Positions 1 through 12,400 of a DNA stretch of 64,000 nt are shown piece by piece. Origin of the DNA: Delphinus delphis. Lineage: Eukaryota; Chordata; Mammalia; Artiodactyla; Delphinidae. Each line of letters opens with the position of its first letter. Position 1 is the stretch's first letter. The notes under the pieces are model-generated. The model saw nothing but the letters and a program-made list of their open reading frames with translations, was not told the origin of the DNA and did not search any database. The position numbers were made by a program, and so were the translations under genes. Where the stretch lies: assembly GCF_949987515.2 (NCBI RefSeq), contig NC_082697.1:22451730-22515729 (forward strand). The letters run 5' to 3'.

Positions 1-234
1 CGGCTTGTCTCCCTGGCCTGAGTGGAGCGGCATGGAGCACACGGACAAGGAGAGCACACTGGTGGGGGCCGGCACAGACACAGCCAGCACTGAGGGGCTG
101 CCGCCTCGGGGGAGGGCCACATCGGAGGCCTTGCCCCCGCGGCGGGAAATGGTGTACTGGTTGGGGTCTTTGCCGTCCTTCCGAAGCATGTCTGGGAGAA
201 GCCGCCGCCGGGCGTTGATGAACCAGTTACAAAT
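1..234 (-). CDS. TGIF2: TGIF2 last coding exon, partial (homeodomain helix 3 and repression region)
   Basis: Continues the TGIF2 protein from residue 65. An intron ends in a pyrimidine tract plus AG at 235-236, and the exon opens in phase 0 with [13 protein letters not shown], the DNA-recognition helix of a TALE homeodomain. It then reads through [19 protein letters not shown] and a Ser/Pro/Val-rich stretch containing SVPAP and [11 protein letters not shown], as in TGIF2. The frame stays open for all 78 codons to the window edge, so the C-terminal part and stop lie outside. TGIF2 is a nuclear repressor that binds TGIF sites and acts on SMAD-dependent TGF-beta transcription (established for the family). 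TGIF1 is excluded by the N-terminal exon at 10030-10221. Confidence 0.96.
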   Translation of the reverse strand, partial: MCNWFINARRRLLPDMLRKDGKDPNQYTISRRGGKASDVALPRGGSPSVLAVSVPAPTSVLSLSVCSMPLHSGQGDKP

Positions 235-1479
235 CTGGAATGAGAATGAGTTTGAGAGACTGTGATCAGTTTACTCTCTCAAAACCGGCTGCAAAGCACC
301 TGCGTTCCTGGCCCCAGAAACACAGCAGCAAACAATTCAGGCACAATCGCAGCCCTCAGATTTATGTTGGGCAGAGAGAGTTAAAGAAGAAATGATATAA
401 CTGAAAATAAACTGCAACTGTGATCCAGCCAATGAAGGGAAGGTACGTTGGTGCTGTTGGACACAGTAATGGGAAGACCCAATCCAGTCTTCGTGGACTC
501 GGGGTAGTATTCTCTGAGGAAACGGCTTGCGAACTGAGATCTGAAGGATAAGCAGTAAACCTACTTATCAGGTGGGAGGCCAGAGGGGAGAAGAGCATTC
601 GATTGAGAAGGATCAACACCTGAAAAGTGCCTATGACAAGCTCAGAGAAGGATGTCCTGTCTGGATGGAGCTCAGAGTGGTAACTAGAGGGTACCTCTCA
701 TGGTGGGGATCTGGTTCTTTATTCCAAGGAAGATGGGGAGCCGCAGGAGGGTTTTAGGCAAAGAATGCTAAAAATGCTATGTGGAGAACAGTGGAAGCAG
801 AGTGCAAGTACTTCACATTAGGTTAAGGGAGATGATGAGAAGATGACAAACGTTTGATCTGTCTGGGAAACTGGAAATGACAGGACCTGGTGCCCAGTTG
901 GATATGGGTGTGTGAAAGGAGAGGGGATGGGGCCAAGGGCCATTCACTCCTAAGATTCTAGAATAGAGTCTTGCTGTATGCCAGGGAAAGAGCCACAAAG
1001 ACACTAAAGGGACTCTCAGGTAGAAGAAAAGTTATTGTTTCCAAGCAAAACCAAGGTCAGTGGTTGAATGTGCATTCAACCAACATCCTTAAATCCTTTT
1101 TTCCTATATGCTGCTGAGAAAGCTACCATTAACCGTGACCCCATTCCTGTCCAGCTGATTGTTTAGATCAATCCTCTTGGGCCTATGCCTGAGGCATGAC
1201 GTTTCTTACTGTTAAGTGGTCTGCTGCAAAACCAAGGCATATCTAGCACCCATCCTATATTTGTCTGGACCCTTTATAATAGCCTCCAGATCCACAGCTC
1301 TCCAATCCAGCCTCGTCACTGGTTGTCACTCACATTCTAAAATGTATTACTGTTACTCCTGTTCTAGAAAACTGCCATTTGTCTCCTACTGCCTATAGGA
1401 ACAACTCCAGACTCTTGGGCCTGGGTGTTAAAAGCCTCCCCTGTTCATGGCCTATCTTTCCAGCCCTTGTATTCTTCTT
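235..1479. other. TGIF2 intron 2, no recognised feature
   Basis: Unique-looking AT-moderate sequence. No exon, known repeat or RNA gene recognised. Confidence 0.6.
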
Positions 1480-1758
1480 CTTTTTCTTTTTTTAAATTTA
1501 TTTATTTTTGGCTGCGTTGGGTTTTCGTTGCTGCGTGTGGGCTTCTCATCGCAGTGGCTTCTCGTTGCGGAACATGGGCTCTAGGCGCGTGGGCTTCAGT
1601 ACTTGTAGCTTGTGTGCTCTAAAGTGCAGGCTCAGTAGTTGTGTTGCACAGGCTTAGTTGCTCCGCAGCATGTGGGATCTTCCCGGACCAGGGCTTGAAC
1701 CCATGTCGCCCTGCGCTGGCAGGCGGATTCTCAACCACTGCGCCACCAGGGAAGCCCC
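1480..1758 (-). mobile_element. CHR-type SINE (CHR-1-like)
   Basis: Antisense copy: A/T-rich tail, then TTTTTGGCTGCGTTGGG, the CHR body, and the terminal GCCACCAGGGAAGCC that is the reverse of the tRNA-derived head. Flanked by the 10-bp target duplication TATTCTTCTT (1470-1479 and 1761-1770). Confidence 0.9.
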
Positions 1759-1770
1759 TATATTCTTCTT

Positions 1771-2534
1771 CATGTGAAATTGCTCACCAGCCCTCATGGA
1801 GGCCCTGTGCTTTAAAAAACAAAACAAAACTCCATGCCTCTTGCACATCACATTCCTTCTTTCTGGAACACCCTCTTCTCTACCTGGAGAATGCCTCCTA
1901 TTCTAAGTCTTGGCTGATCTAAGATATCAGAGATCGGGCTGAGGCAGAGGAAATGGTTTCAGAACACATCTCTCCTCACCTACAGCTGCTGTAGGGCCTG
2001 GCAGTTTCTTTCCATACTTGAATGAATGGCACCATGAGGGTAGATAACTGTTCAGGAAGAGTGTGAACAGTTTCTGCACACCCCAGAGAAGGCACCTAAT
2101 CATGGCATCATTACTGATCAAGCGAAAAGATCAGCCACTTACACCCTCCTTCCTTTCATTTACCCCTAACAGCCTGGAGATGTGACGAGACCAATCCTTT
2201 AACAAGCTCACCTGGGCATTATTTAAAAAGTTATGGATTAGACTAGAGAACAGGTTCTTAGCTGCGTGGCTGGTGTAAGGCTCCTAAACACAAAACCCGT
2301 TTCTCCTTCAACAGGCAAATACAAGCCTTTATCATTTTTTCCATGTCTCTCTCCCTCCTGCCCTCCACTGGAGGAGCTGCCACAGGGGAACAGTGGCCTA
2401 ATCACTTTCCTGCTAACAGAAAAGTAGCTGGAGAGAAGGGACAAACTGTGGGAGTGTGTTGGTGATGAGGCCTGGGTGTGGCACGGTATGCCCCCACATA
2501 TCTAGGCATCTTCCTGGGAGCCTTCGTTGAGAAG
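1771..2534. other. TGIF2 intron 2, no recognised feature
   Basis: Unique-looking sequence between a SINE and a MIR; nothing recognised. Confidence 0.5.
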
Positions 2535-2665
2535 CTTTACCAATAGCTGACGTTTACGAAGCACTGTACAGCTACGCAATTTTCTTCTAACAGTTTTATC
2601 AGCCCTATGAGTTTGATCAGCTCCCATTTTACTGATGAACATATATAAAGCTGAGCCTGGAGAAG
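2535..2665 (-). mobile_element. MIR fossil
   Basis: Diverged match to antisense MIR core (elements like GAAGCACTGTACAGC and CCCATTTTACTGATGA). Confidence 0.5.
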
Positions 2666-2849
2666 TCAGGCAGGATTCTACCTCCAGCCAGGGATCCCCA
2701 AGCCTGGACCTTTGGATCTGGAGGAACGAGAACCCCTACTCTCTGAATCTTTCTCTCAGACTATCACAGGAGCCCAGAGCCCAGCTTATTTTACTCACTA
2801 CAGTGGTCAAGTTAGAACTTCTCACCTTCCTGTTGCTCTCCCTTTCAAG

Positions 2850-3240
2850 GCTTCGTGCTCACTCCAATAATATTTATCGATGCTTGCTACGTGCCAGGCC
2901 AGTTCTCGGTGCCGGGCATGCTTCTGTGAATTAAACAGATGTGCACTATGCCTTGCGGAGCTTATGGTCCATCTAGTTGTGGAGACTGGCAATGAACGAA
3001 CATCGCTATAGCAACGAGAAGTGCCAGGAAGGAAAGAGACAGGAATAAAAAGATAGTATATAAAGATGAGAGAGACCTCCGTAGATAAGGGGTCTGGGAA
3101 GGCTGAGACCTAACAGATAAGAAAGAGCCAGCCACACAGAAAGCTGAGGGAAGAGTGTTCTAGACAGAGGCAACAGCAAATGTCAAGGTCCTGAGGCAGG
3201 AAAGGGTTTGGTTTAAGGAACAGACAGAAGCAGGCAGGGC
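2850..3240. mobile_element. Old L2-type repeat
   Basis: Carries the CTACGTGCCAGGC / GGAGCTTATGGTC patterns and the TCAAGGTCCTGAGGCAGGAA motif common in ancient L2-era repeats. Family name is my best guess. Confidence 0.45.
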
Positions 3241-4290
<1,050 letters not shown>

Positions 4291-4364
4291 TGTTACCAAC
4301 AGAGGAACAAAATGGATAGCTGCAAGGCATCACCATAATCCTAAAAGCAGACTCTTGCTGAACA

Positions 4365-4540
4365 CAAAACGTATCAGGCGCTGTTCTGAACATTTCCCAT
4401 CTAACTAACTCATTTAATCTTCAACAGCCTATGAGAGGTTCTGTGATGATCTCCACTTTATGTGAACCACTGAAGAAACAGAGACCCTGATCAGAGAGAT
4501 TCAGCAACTTGCTCAAGGTCACAAGGGCAAAGGCTAGGAT
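4365..4540 (-). mobile_element. MIR fossil
   Basis: Antisense MIR: AACTCATTTAATCTTCAACA, then GAAGAAACAGAGACCC and CAACTTGCTCAAGGTCACA. Confidence 0.7.
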
Positions 4541-5498
4541 GGGATCCAGATACAGCCTGATTCCAGGCAGCTACCGCTGTCAGGTGAAGACAACAGACGG
4601 AGGAGAGTCAGCCTGAGGCCTTTTCTCCTTGCTCAGATGCTTCCATCTCTCCATCCTGCAGCTGCCTCCTTGGCTACCTGCGCTACAGGAGAGCACTACG
4701 CCTCTCCACCTCAGCCCAGGATGCAGGGGAAACGCGACCTGGGTCAAGAGGAGTAGGGACTAGTGCTTTTGTTGAGAGCAGTCTTGGGGAGGGGAGCGTG
4801 GTGTTTGCTAGCAGATGCGTGGGCACTTAGCCTCTAGCTGCACCTCCCATTTTGGCTTCTAATTCTGAGAAGAGAACAGCAGAAAAACACCCCCCCACGT
4901 GCTCACCCTGGTCCACAGAAAACTTGGCAGCCTACTTACTGTTTTGTCTTCTCATCCGATAGAAATGCACAGCTGAGGGCAGCCGGGCAAGGGCACAAGG
5001 CCCGAGTGCACCACCAGTGCCAGCTGCGATAATGGGCTCTGCGGATTTTCTGTAGCCCCTTCCAGCAGCCTGACCCACGCCTAAGTCAGGAAAAAAGCAT
5101 GTGACTTGCCCCAATTCAAGGTCCTCGGGGAGGGGGTAGGAGAATGCCAAGGTGAATTCTGTGATTGATACGGCAAAACACAGGCTGGGTGCCTGAAAGC
5201 CTGTCTCTACCATAAAACAGGGCCCTATCTGAAAGGCTGCTGCCCTGTCAGTATTTTCTTTTTTTTTTAATCAGTGGCTGAGATGAAGGACACGGGAGGA
5301 ATCACTGTGGCAAATGGGAGTGGGAGGGGCACTAGGGAGCAGATAAAGGCCATGAGGACCAGAGCAGGGCTTTTGAAGGCGACACAAGTGCTTTAATTGT
5401 AATGTCTTTTCAACTGTGAAAGACAGAAGCAAAAGAGGGGAGAGAGAGGGCATGGAGAGACCTTTCCCAAACATCACGGTCCCAGTGTTGTGACCACC
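4541..5498. other. TGIF2 intron 2, no recognised feature
   Basis: No exon or repeat recognised. Confidence 0.5.
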
Positions 5499-5700
5499 TG
5501 TATCCAGGTGCTCCTAAAGGCTGCTGGCTGTATTAGAATAACCTTGAGGGTGATTTTAAAAAACTGCTCTGTCTCATCCGCTTCAGAGATGGGGGGCAGG
5601 GGAGAGGGGTGGGTGGAATCAGGAATGTGTTTTTAAACAAGCTCTCCAGAGTTCTGCCACCCAAGCTTAGGAACCAATGGTTTAACCCACTGGTTTCACT
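5499..5700. mobile_element. MER5-like hAT DNA transposon fossil
   Basis: Resembles the nonautonomous MER5 family in layout: GGTGCTCCT..., TAGAATAACCTTGAGGGTGA, ...TCAGGAATGTGTTT, AGGAACCAATGG. Diverged; assignment by memory of the consensus. Confidence 0.4.
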
Positions 5701-6479
5701 TGTCCTTGCGGGCCAAACCCTTTACTTAAGCAAAAAAGCTTACACAAAAGCTCAAAAAATATACAAATGAAAGGCCTTAAGGTGGGGAGACAGTGGTTAC
5801 CAGGAGGAAGAATCGGGAGGCAGCTATCTTTGGAGCCAGAGTAAGGAGAGCAGCTTCGAGAGATACAAGTTCACTGAGGGCAGGGCCAAGCCACCCCCTC
5901 ACCACACAGCAGGCCACTACAGCTTCTGCACCAGGCTCCTTTCTTGCCCAGTACAAGTACCAGAGGGACTGCTGCTCCTCACCTCCCCAATCCTTCAAGT
6001 CTGTCAGGATTCCATTCATATACAGCTTCCGGAGAAGGCTTGCCTACCAGGGCAGCTCAGCTGACACACACGGGTAATTAATTACACTGAATTCTCAGTC
6101 CTTTCAATGTCTTCCCTCCCCCAGGGGGGACAGTGCCGGTTCTACTGTTGTGTTCCCAGCACAGAGCACAGCCCCAATCAATATTACACAGAGAAGGAAC
6201 GGGCACGAACTCTCCCCGCCACACTTACCTCCCCTGCCCAACTGGCAGCCCCTTAGAACAGAAACCACAGCAATAAAGTGGGCTTACAGGGTGTCACTGG
6301 GACCCGTCAAAATCCTTCACAAATGACTTTTTGGTTTTACCCTCCCAACTGCCTCGCCCCGGGCAAGTACCAGCTAACCAGTTAGTTAAATAACTCATTG
6401 ACTTGCTAATGAATTGCTGCTGGGCCAGTTAAAGGAGACAATCGAAAGGGAGGTCCCCAGGGAGAGAGAAAACAAACTT
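5701..6479. other. TGIF2 intron 2, no recognised feature
   Basis: No exon or repeat recognised. Confidence 0.5.
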
Positions 6480-6600
6480 GGCAAAACGTTGATGCTTGCT
6501 GGAGCCAGGTGATTGGTGCCAGGGGTGTGTTATAATATTCTCTTACTTTTGCGGTTATCTGCAAACGGTCCTAATAAACAATGGAAATTTAAAAAATTAG
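6480..6600 (+). mobile_element. Old L1 3' end fragment
   Basis: GGCAAAACGTTGATGCTTGC to TATAATATTCTCTTACTTTT and CAATGGAAATTTAAAAAA follows the layout of old L1M 3' UTR ends. Confidence 0.4.
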
Positions 6601-6711
6601 ATACAGGAAAAAGAGATGCCTCCAGGGACTGACTTAAACCAGCTTTTCCAGATTGAGGAGCCACTACATTTCCTTTATTTCTGAGGTCCTGCCTATTGAC
6701 ATTTCCAACAC

Positions 6712-6847
6712 TTTTTTTTTTTTGCGGGGGGGGGGGGGCCCGATGCGCGACTTGCAGGATCTCAGTTCCACGACCAGGGATTGAACCCAGGGCCCTCGGC
6801 GGTGAAAGCTCAGAGTCCTAACCACTGGACCACCAGGGACTTCCCTC
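6712..6847 (-). mobile_element. Short CHR-type SINE with G13 tract
   Basis: Antisense: poly(T), a run of 13 G, then CAGGATCTCAGTTCC, CCAGGGATTGAACCC, and CCACTGGACCACCAGGGACT. CACTTTT-type repeats flank it (near 6710 and 6852). Confidence 0.8.
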
Positions 6848-6879
6848 TAGCACTTTTATCTGCATTTTGTCACTTCAAC

Positions 6880-7340
6880 AATTATTTACTGAGCACCTAC
6901 CATATACCCGGCATTGAGCTAACACTGAGGATGTAGTGATAAATAAGTCGAGGCCTCTGGAGTTTAGTGTGTTCTAAAAAGCAATCAGTCAAGTCCAAAT
7001 GCTGACCCAGTCCCGGTGCTGTGGGAGCACAGAGTTCCTCTAGGGGTCAGGAGTCTCCCTGGTCAGGGGTGGGAGCAAAGTGGTGTGGGGTATCTATCAG
7101 TGTGGCAGCAATATGGGGGGCCAGGGATGAGGCCCGCTACACAGATTGGGAAAGATGATGTTGTCAATAGGTTGGCAGGAGCCACTGAAGGGTTTTAAGT
7201 AGGGGAGTTACACGTGATCAGATGATGATAGGTTGGACTAGGGTAGGAAAGAAGCTATATTCCGGAAATATTTAAGGGGTAAATGTATAGGAATTGGTGA
7301 GACCAAAGGAGCTGAGAAAGGGCTGTCAAGGGGAGTCCCT
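6880..7340. mobile_element. Old L2-type repeat
   Basis: ATTTACTGAGCACCTACCAT start, then GCAGGAGCCACTGAAGGGTT and GGAGTTACACGTGATCAGAT, motifs shared with the 22785-23740 and 49225-49610 copies. Confidence 0.45.
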
Positions 7341-7495
7341 TCGAAAGGGAAGGACCCAGCTTGGACAAATTACCTGTTATCAGTCAGGAAATCTGGGGTG
7401 CCTGTGAGACCTTCAAGCACGGATGTATGGCTGGTGCTGCTTGGGATTCATGGTACAGTTTCCATCAAGGAGTACTAGATGGTCCCCAGTGCTTC

Positions 7496-7603
7496 TTTTT
7501 TTTTTTTTGGCCGCACTGTGCAGCAGGTGGGATCTTAGTTCCCTGACCAGACCAGGGATCAAACCCATGTGGAGTCTTAACCACTGGACCACCAGGGAAG
7601 TCC
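7496..7603 (-). mobile_element. Short CHR-type SINE
   Basis: Poly(T)-TTGGCCGCACTGTGC...TTAGTTCCCTGACCAG...CCACTGGACCACCAGGGAAG. Has a small CCAGA duplication in the body (GACCAGACCAGG). Confidence 0.8.
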
Positions 7604-8819
7604 CCCCACCGCTCCTTAACTCTCAGCATGCCTCTAGAACAGGGTGGCCACCAGTGGAACCCCTCCCACCAGGGGATGCCAGGATCCCGCCGGCCCTTCC
7701 TCAGAAGTCTCCAGCAGCTAATCCTGAAATGGATTAGCTGTAGCCCCAGACCTACACTTCTGTAAGTGGGATCTGGGGATATGCCGACCTAGGGGCCCAC
7801 TAGTTCCCCACAAGAATGTTTTGGTTTTGTGTTTCCAATCTGATCACAAGTAGGAGTGCCGTGGCCTCTGGCAACACAGGTTTGCTCAACTCTGGAGCCA
7901 GTGCCTCTGTCATACTACACATCACAGTGCAGTCAACAAAACACCATCCACCATTTGTTATTAATGCAGTTAGATGGAATCTCATTCGTTTTACGTCTAT
8001 TTACTTTGGAAAACTGTTTGGTTATTTCACAGTTGTGTATAAGAGCAAAAGCAAGAGGTTTTTTTACCCAGTTTTATGTTTGTACATGCTTAAGTGACGT
8101 GATAAAAATTATTCAAGTGTACACGTGAGGGAGGCAAGTCTGTGAAAAAGATTTTCTTTAAGAGGAGTCAGTACATTATTCAGTCTTGAGAAAGTGTCCC
8201 TGATAAAAGGCAATTTCGATACAGTGTGGAAGTGGTTTGGTCGCACAGGTAAGAGGCACACTGGAATACACAGCTGGGGGAATCAGAGAATGCTTTCATG
8301 AGAAAATGCTTAAACAGAGTGAGCCAGGCTCAGAGAGGTCAAGAAACCAAGGGAGAAGGCCCGGAGGCCTGGGAGTTCAGGGGCCCCAGAGACAGGAAGA
8401 ACGAACTAGGCTGCAGGCAGTAAGACTAACAAAGAGGCTATCTGGGTAATCCTGGCTCTTAGGCACCAAGACTTTGGCCTGTGCTGTTCTGCATCCTGTG
8501 AGTTCAAGTCCACCTCTTCTGGAAGGCCTTCTGAGGCTCCAGGCCTCTCAGAAGCCCTGCCCTTGAGTCTCTGCTGCCATCTGCCCCAGCGGTGATCACT
8601 TTTTGCAAACATAAGTGGCCAGGTCTTCCCCTGCTTTCCCATCCCAGACTAGACACGCCCTAGGGTAGGAATGTGCCTGGATCCTCTCTGGGATCCCAAC
8701 CCTGCCCCGCATAGAGCTGGGCATAGTGCAGCGCTTGTTGGTAAACTTGTGAGGTTCTAGGAACTGCTAAGTCGAGACCTATGGTCTAGGAGAGATGAGG
8801 ATGAAAGGGAGAGAAGTGC
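7604..8819. other. TGIF2 intron 2, no recognised feature
   Basis: Unique-looking sequence. No feature I can support. Confidence 0.5.
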
Positions 8820-9020
8820 CCATGCTGTGCCAAACACCTCACAGTGGGCCTTGAATTCTTCTCAGTCCTGCCCCCCAACCCTTACGTGCCAGGAAAGTGC
8901 TACAATCAGCCCCCCTTTTCAGGTGAGGAAACACGAAGCTCAGAGAGGAGGCAGTGACTTGGCCAATGTCCAAGCTTTCTCTTGTGGAGAAGATGGGATC
9001 CGAGTCAGGGTCAGTAGCTC
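8820..9020 (-). mobile_element. MIR fossil
   Basis: TTTTCAGGTGAGGAAACACGA, AGCTCAGAGAGGAGGCAGTGA and CTTGGCCAATGTCCAAGC match antisense MIR. Confidence 0.55.
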
Positions 9021-9479
9021 TAGAGCCTTTCTCACAGACAGACTGCCCAGCGAGTATAAAGTCAGGTGACAGGAATTCTGAGGGCCGAATACTCACCATG
9101 AGGCTTCGTGGAAGAAGGACGCAGCTGGAAGAGGTGGGGGGTTCAGAGTAGGGTAAGGGAAAGAGACGGTGCCAGGGATCGGAGTAGTGGGCCAGGAAAG
9201 AACAGAGGTGGAATGGGAGGCAGCAGGGGGTGGGTGGGGTGGGGCGCCAGCGGGGCAGAGGGTGGGCCTTTGCTAGGCTGGGGGCCTGTTCTGTGTCTCC
9301 CAGGTAGGTGAGAGCCCAACTGGAGGCAAGGCAGCAGCAGTCCGGGGGGTCTCACCTCAGCACCCGGAAAACAGAACAAAAACACCTGTAGGTCAGCAAC
9401 TGGGGCAATTCAAAGGGGGTAATACCTCTCACTCTGACCAAAAGTGCATAATGTGATCTTCTGAGCGTGTTCATGTTTG

Positions 9480-9670
9480 TGGTTCACAGAGCACTTTCAC
9501 ATCCAGTTCTGAATCTATTCCTCCCAATGGTTCAGTCAGACCGTCTAATCCCACTTTACAGATGGGAAATCAAGATGTGGTTTACAACTCCTGCGTGGCA
9601 GAATGGGGTTTTGACCGCAGAACCTCTGACTCCTGCCCTTTCCTTAACCGTGACTCCAACTCATTTTTAA
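9480..9670 (-). mobile_element. MIR fossil
   Basis: CACAGAGCACTTTCACATCC and CCCACTTTACAGATGGGAAA are antisense MIR landmarks. Confidence 0.5.
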
Positions 9671-9794
9671 CCACTCTGCAGATCACCAGCTGCCCCATGA
9701 AACCAAATTGCCAACCAATCTGGGGCTAAAGGCCAAATCCCAGACACTCAATGCCTTCTCATCCTCTCCTAGCCTCCAGTGTTAATGACGACAC

Positions 9795-10020
9795 CTAGAC
9801 ATTAATAACAATTCCTTGCCTCTTCATAACTCTGCAAAATCTGAAATCTAGCTGCAATGACTTCATGCAATTGTCTTCCCTTGAGGCAGAGAGGGTGGGT
9901 ATTCTCATCTGACCTACGAGGAAACTGAGGCCCAGAGAGGGGAAGTGACCAGCCCAAGGCCACACAGTTGAGTCCGTGACAGGGCTGGGACAGGACCAGA
10001 ATCCAGGTCTCCTGCTACCC
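9795..10020 (-). mobile_element. MIR fossil next to TGIF2 exon 2
   Basis: ACCTACGAGGAAACTGAGGC, CCAGAGAGGGGAAGTGACC, CAAGGCCACACAG: antisense MIR ending within 10 bases of the TGIF2 exon 2 donor. Confidence 0.75.
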
Positions 10021-10029
10021 GCTCCTTAC

Positions 10030-10221
10030 CTGCAGCACCGACAGGTTGGTCTGTCCAGAAAGGCTCAGCTTCTCCTGCTCTGAGGGGTAGGCGTTGTAGC
10101 GGTGCAGGTACAGCCAGTCCCGGAGGATCTTCACCGACTCCTTGGGCAGGTTCCCTCTGCGCTTCCTCTTGCCTGCCAGGGAGAGGAGGCCTTCATCCTC
10201 ACCCAGGTCACTGTCTGACAT
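10030..10221 (-). CDS. TGIF2: TGIF2 coding exon 2 (start codon, homeodomain helices 1-2)
   Basis: Encodes residues 1-64, beginning [20 protein letters not shown] and including [20 protein letters not shown], the first helix of a TALE homeodomain. The NAYPSEQEK loop carries the three-residue extension (AYP) that defines TALE proteins. It ends [11 protein letters not shown] followed by a canonical GTAAGG donor at 10028-10029, phase 0, matching the ICNWF exon at 234. The ATG at 10221 is the first in the exon. An acceptor AG at 10256-10257 puts about 34 bases of 5' UTR in this exon. The basic KRKRRGN just before the homeodomain is typical of the TGIF group. Confidence 0.97.
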
Positions 10222-10255
10222 GGTGTCTAGGGGCTACGCTGGACCTCAGGCAAGC
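10222..10255 (-). other. TGIF2: TGIF2 5' UTR part of exon 2
   Basis: Sequence between the probable 3' splice site (CTGTTTTAG, AG at 10256-10257) and the ATG. It has no upstream ATG. A second AG further inside the exon is possible but has a poorer pyrimidine tract. Confidence 0.7.
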
Positions 10256-10499
10256 CTAAAACAGGTGACAAAGGGGAGGGGAACATTATTACCATGTGGT
10301 GCCTCTGACCCTTTCCCTAGTCTTCCAGCACATCATTACTAGAGCCTAGGACACCAGAAACGGGGTAATCGAAAGTCAAAGTCTCAGGCCATACCAAAGC
10401 CTGGGCAAGGTAGAAGGAAAGGTCCAAAATGCCTCTATTTCATCAGGCTGGTAGATAACTACTGAAATTAATGACAGATCATTAATAAGCAGAACCAGA

Positions 10500-10650
10500 C
10501 TAGAAGTAATTACAGCTACCACTGAGGCCTGTTTTCCATGCTCTGTACTGAGCATTTCACCTTTATTATCTCATTCAGTCCTCACAAATGCCCTCGTAAG
10601 GGAGACACTAATATCATCATCATTTTACAGATGAGAAAAACCAAGGCCCA
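10500..10650 (-). mobile_element. MIR fossil
   Basis: CATTTTACAGATGAGAAAAA, CCAAGGCCCAGAGAGATTCA, preceded by TTATTATCTCATTCAGTCCT. Confidence 0.65.
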
Positions 10651-10689
10651 GAGAGATTCAGAAAGTCACCCAAGATACTCTGGCTGTTA

Positions 10690-11220
10690 AACAGAGTTAC
10701 CATTTGACCCAGTAATTTCACTCCTAAGGTAGCTAAGCTACGAAGAGAAATGAAAACCCACGTCCACACAAAATGTTGTACAAAAATGTTTATAGTAACA
10801 TTATTCATAATAGTCAAAGGTGGAAGCAACCCAAGTGTCCTCCAACAGATGAATGGTTAAACAAAATGTGGCCTACCCATAATAGAGTAGAATATTATTC
10901 AGCTCTGAAAAGGAAGTTCCGATCCGTGCTATAATGTGGATGAACCTTGCAACTATTATGCTAAGTGAAAGAAGCAAGTCACAAAAAACACATACTATAT
11001 GATTCCATTTTTATGAAATGTCCAGAATGAGCTGGAGGGGATAGAAGAGTGATAACTAAAGGGTATGAAGTTTCTTTTCCAGGTGATAAAAATGTTCTAA
11101 ACTTGACTGTGGTGATGGTTGCATAATTGTGAATATACTAAAAAAAACACTGGTTTGCTTTAAAAGAGTAAGTTGCATGGTATGTGAATTATATCTCAAT
11201 AAAGCTGTTATAAAAAAAAA
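10690..11220 (+). mobile_element. L1 3' end (L1M-type), 5'-truncated
   Basis: Sense L1: ACCATTTGACCCAGTAATTT, GAAGCAACCCAAGTGTCC, AGTAGAATATTATTCAGC, 3' UTR, CAATAAAGCTGTTATAAAAA and poly(A). Coding remnant is ORF2 C-terminal sequence with stops. Confidence 0.85.
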
Positions 11221-11499
11221 TCTCACCTCCAGGATATGGTATGGAAGCAGGGTTTGGACCCAGATGGCTTGCCCCGTCCTCCACCCCCATCCCATCTTGC
11301 TTCCAGGGTCTCCCAGGACCCAGTGAGGAGTCTGGAAACCCTATCAGTCTCCACAGTCCTACAGCAATCCATGTAACATTTACTGTGTACCTACTATGTA
11401 TACCCTGCAGAGATGCTGAGTTATCCCTACTGGTTGTCTCTCATTCTCCTTTGTCATCTAGCCCCTGGCCTGGTCCCAGAATCAGTGCTTCAGAAATCC

Positions 11500-11640
11500 A
11501 GATAAATAAGCAAGGCTGGGCTCTAGTTCCTCCAACTTGGCTGTGTGACCTTGGGCAAGCATCTCTCCCTCTCTGGGCTTGAGCCTCCTCTTCATCTGTT
11601 AATTGAAGGAAGGTGTTTCCCTAGACAATCCAACTCAGTT
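11500..11640 (+). mobile_element. MIR fossil
   Basis: TGGCTGTGTGACCTTGGGCA then CTCTGGGCTTGAGCCTCC: sense MIR core. Confidence 0.65.
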
Positions 11641-12187
11641 GCTTATCCCCGACAAACTTCTTGTTCGCACACGCAAAAGAGATACACATTTTAAAACCAA
11701 AAGTTCCAGGACAAGCTGATGCCAGAATCTCAAGGCCCCTCCCTCCTCAGCCTTTTAACAGCTCCCTAGCAGGCTGGGCCAACAGACTCTGGCATCTCCC
11801 AGGTTTTGTTTCCTCGACTTGGGCCTGAGCCCAGATATCCGGGCTGGCTAGGCCAGGCTTTCGAGGGAAGGGTCTACCCTCCCAGCCGGGCCACCTGGAG
11901 GTGAGACAGGCATTGGTTAGAGGTGCCACTCCTCAGAGAGCAGCAACAGCAGGCTGCTTTCTGAGGTCAGGTTTCTGAGGTTTAGCTGGCCAGGGCAGTT
12001 GGGATCTGAGCTCAGGCAGGGATGCAGCCCTGGCAGGCTGTGAGAAGTTTACTCAAGGTTATCTGTACGGATTCCACCCTGGCTGCCAGTCAAGTCCCAG
12101 TCTGCAGGGTTCCAGTGGGTGGCGTGTGGAGGTGACCCCCTCAGTCTACACAGACCTCTCTACCGCAGCGTCCTGCACTCCAGCCAT
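11641..12187. other. TGIF2 intron 1, no recognised feature
   Basis: Unique-looking sequence approaching the CpG island. Confidence 0.5.
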
Positions 12188-12400
12188 GATATTCACCGAC
12201 AAATACAGCAGACACAGTTTACAAATCCCAATCCAGGAGGCTTCCCACACACACACCCCACACTCCCACCCAGCCTCACACCAGGCAACTCTCTAAGAGC
12301 ACTCAGATAACTGGCACCAACCCATCACTCAGCCCCTGGAACCCCCAGGACTTTCACCGACAAATTCAGCAGACACACAGTTTACAAACCCCGCGTCTAG
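12188..12400 (+). repeat. Diverged direct repeat near TGIF2 promoter
   Basis: A motif reading TTCACCGACAAATACAGCAG then ACACAGTTTACAAA occurs at about 12190-12228 and again, with one substitution and an extra CA, at about 12352-12392. Spacing is about 162 bases. Not part of any repeat I recognise. Confidence 0.7.
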
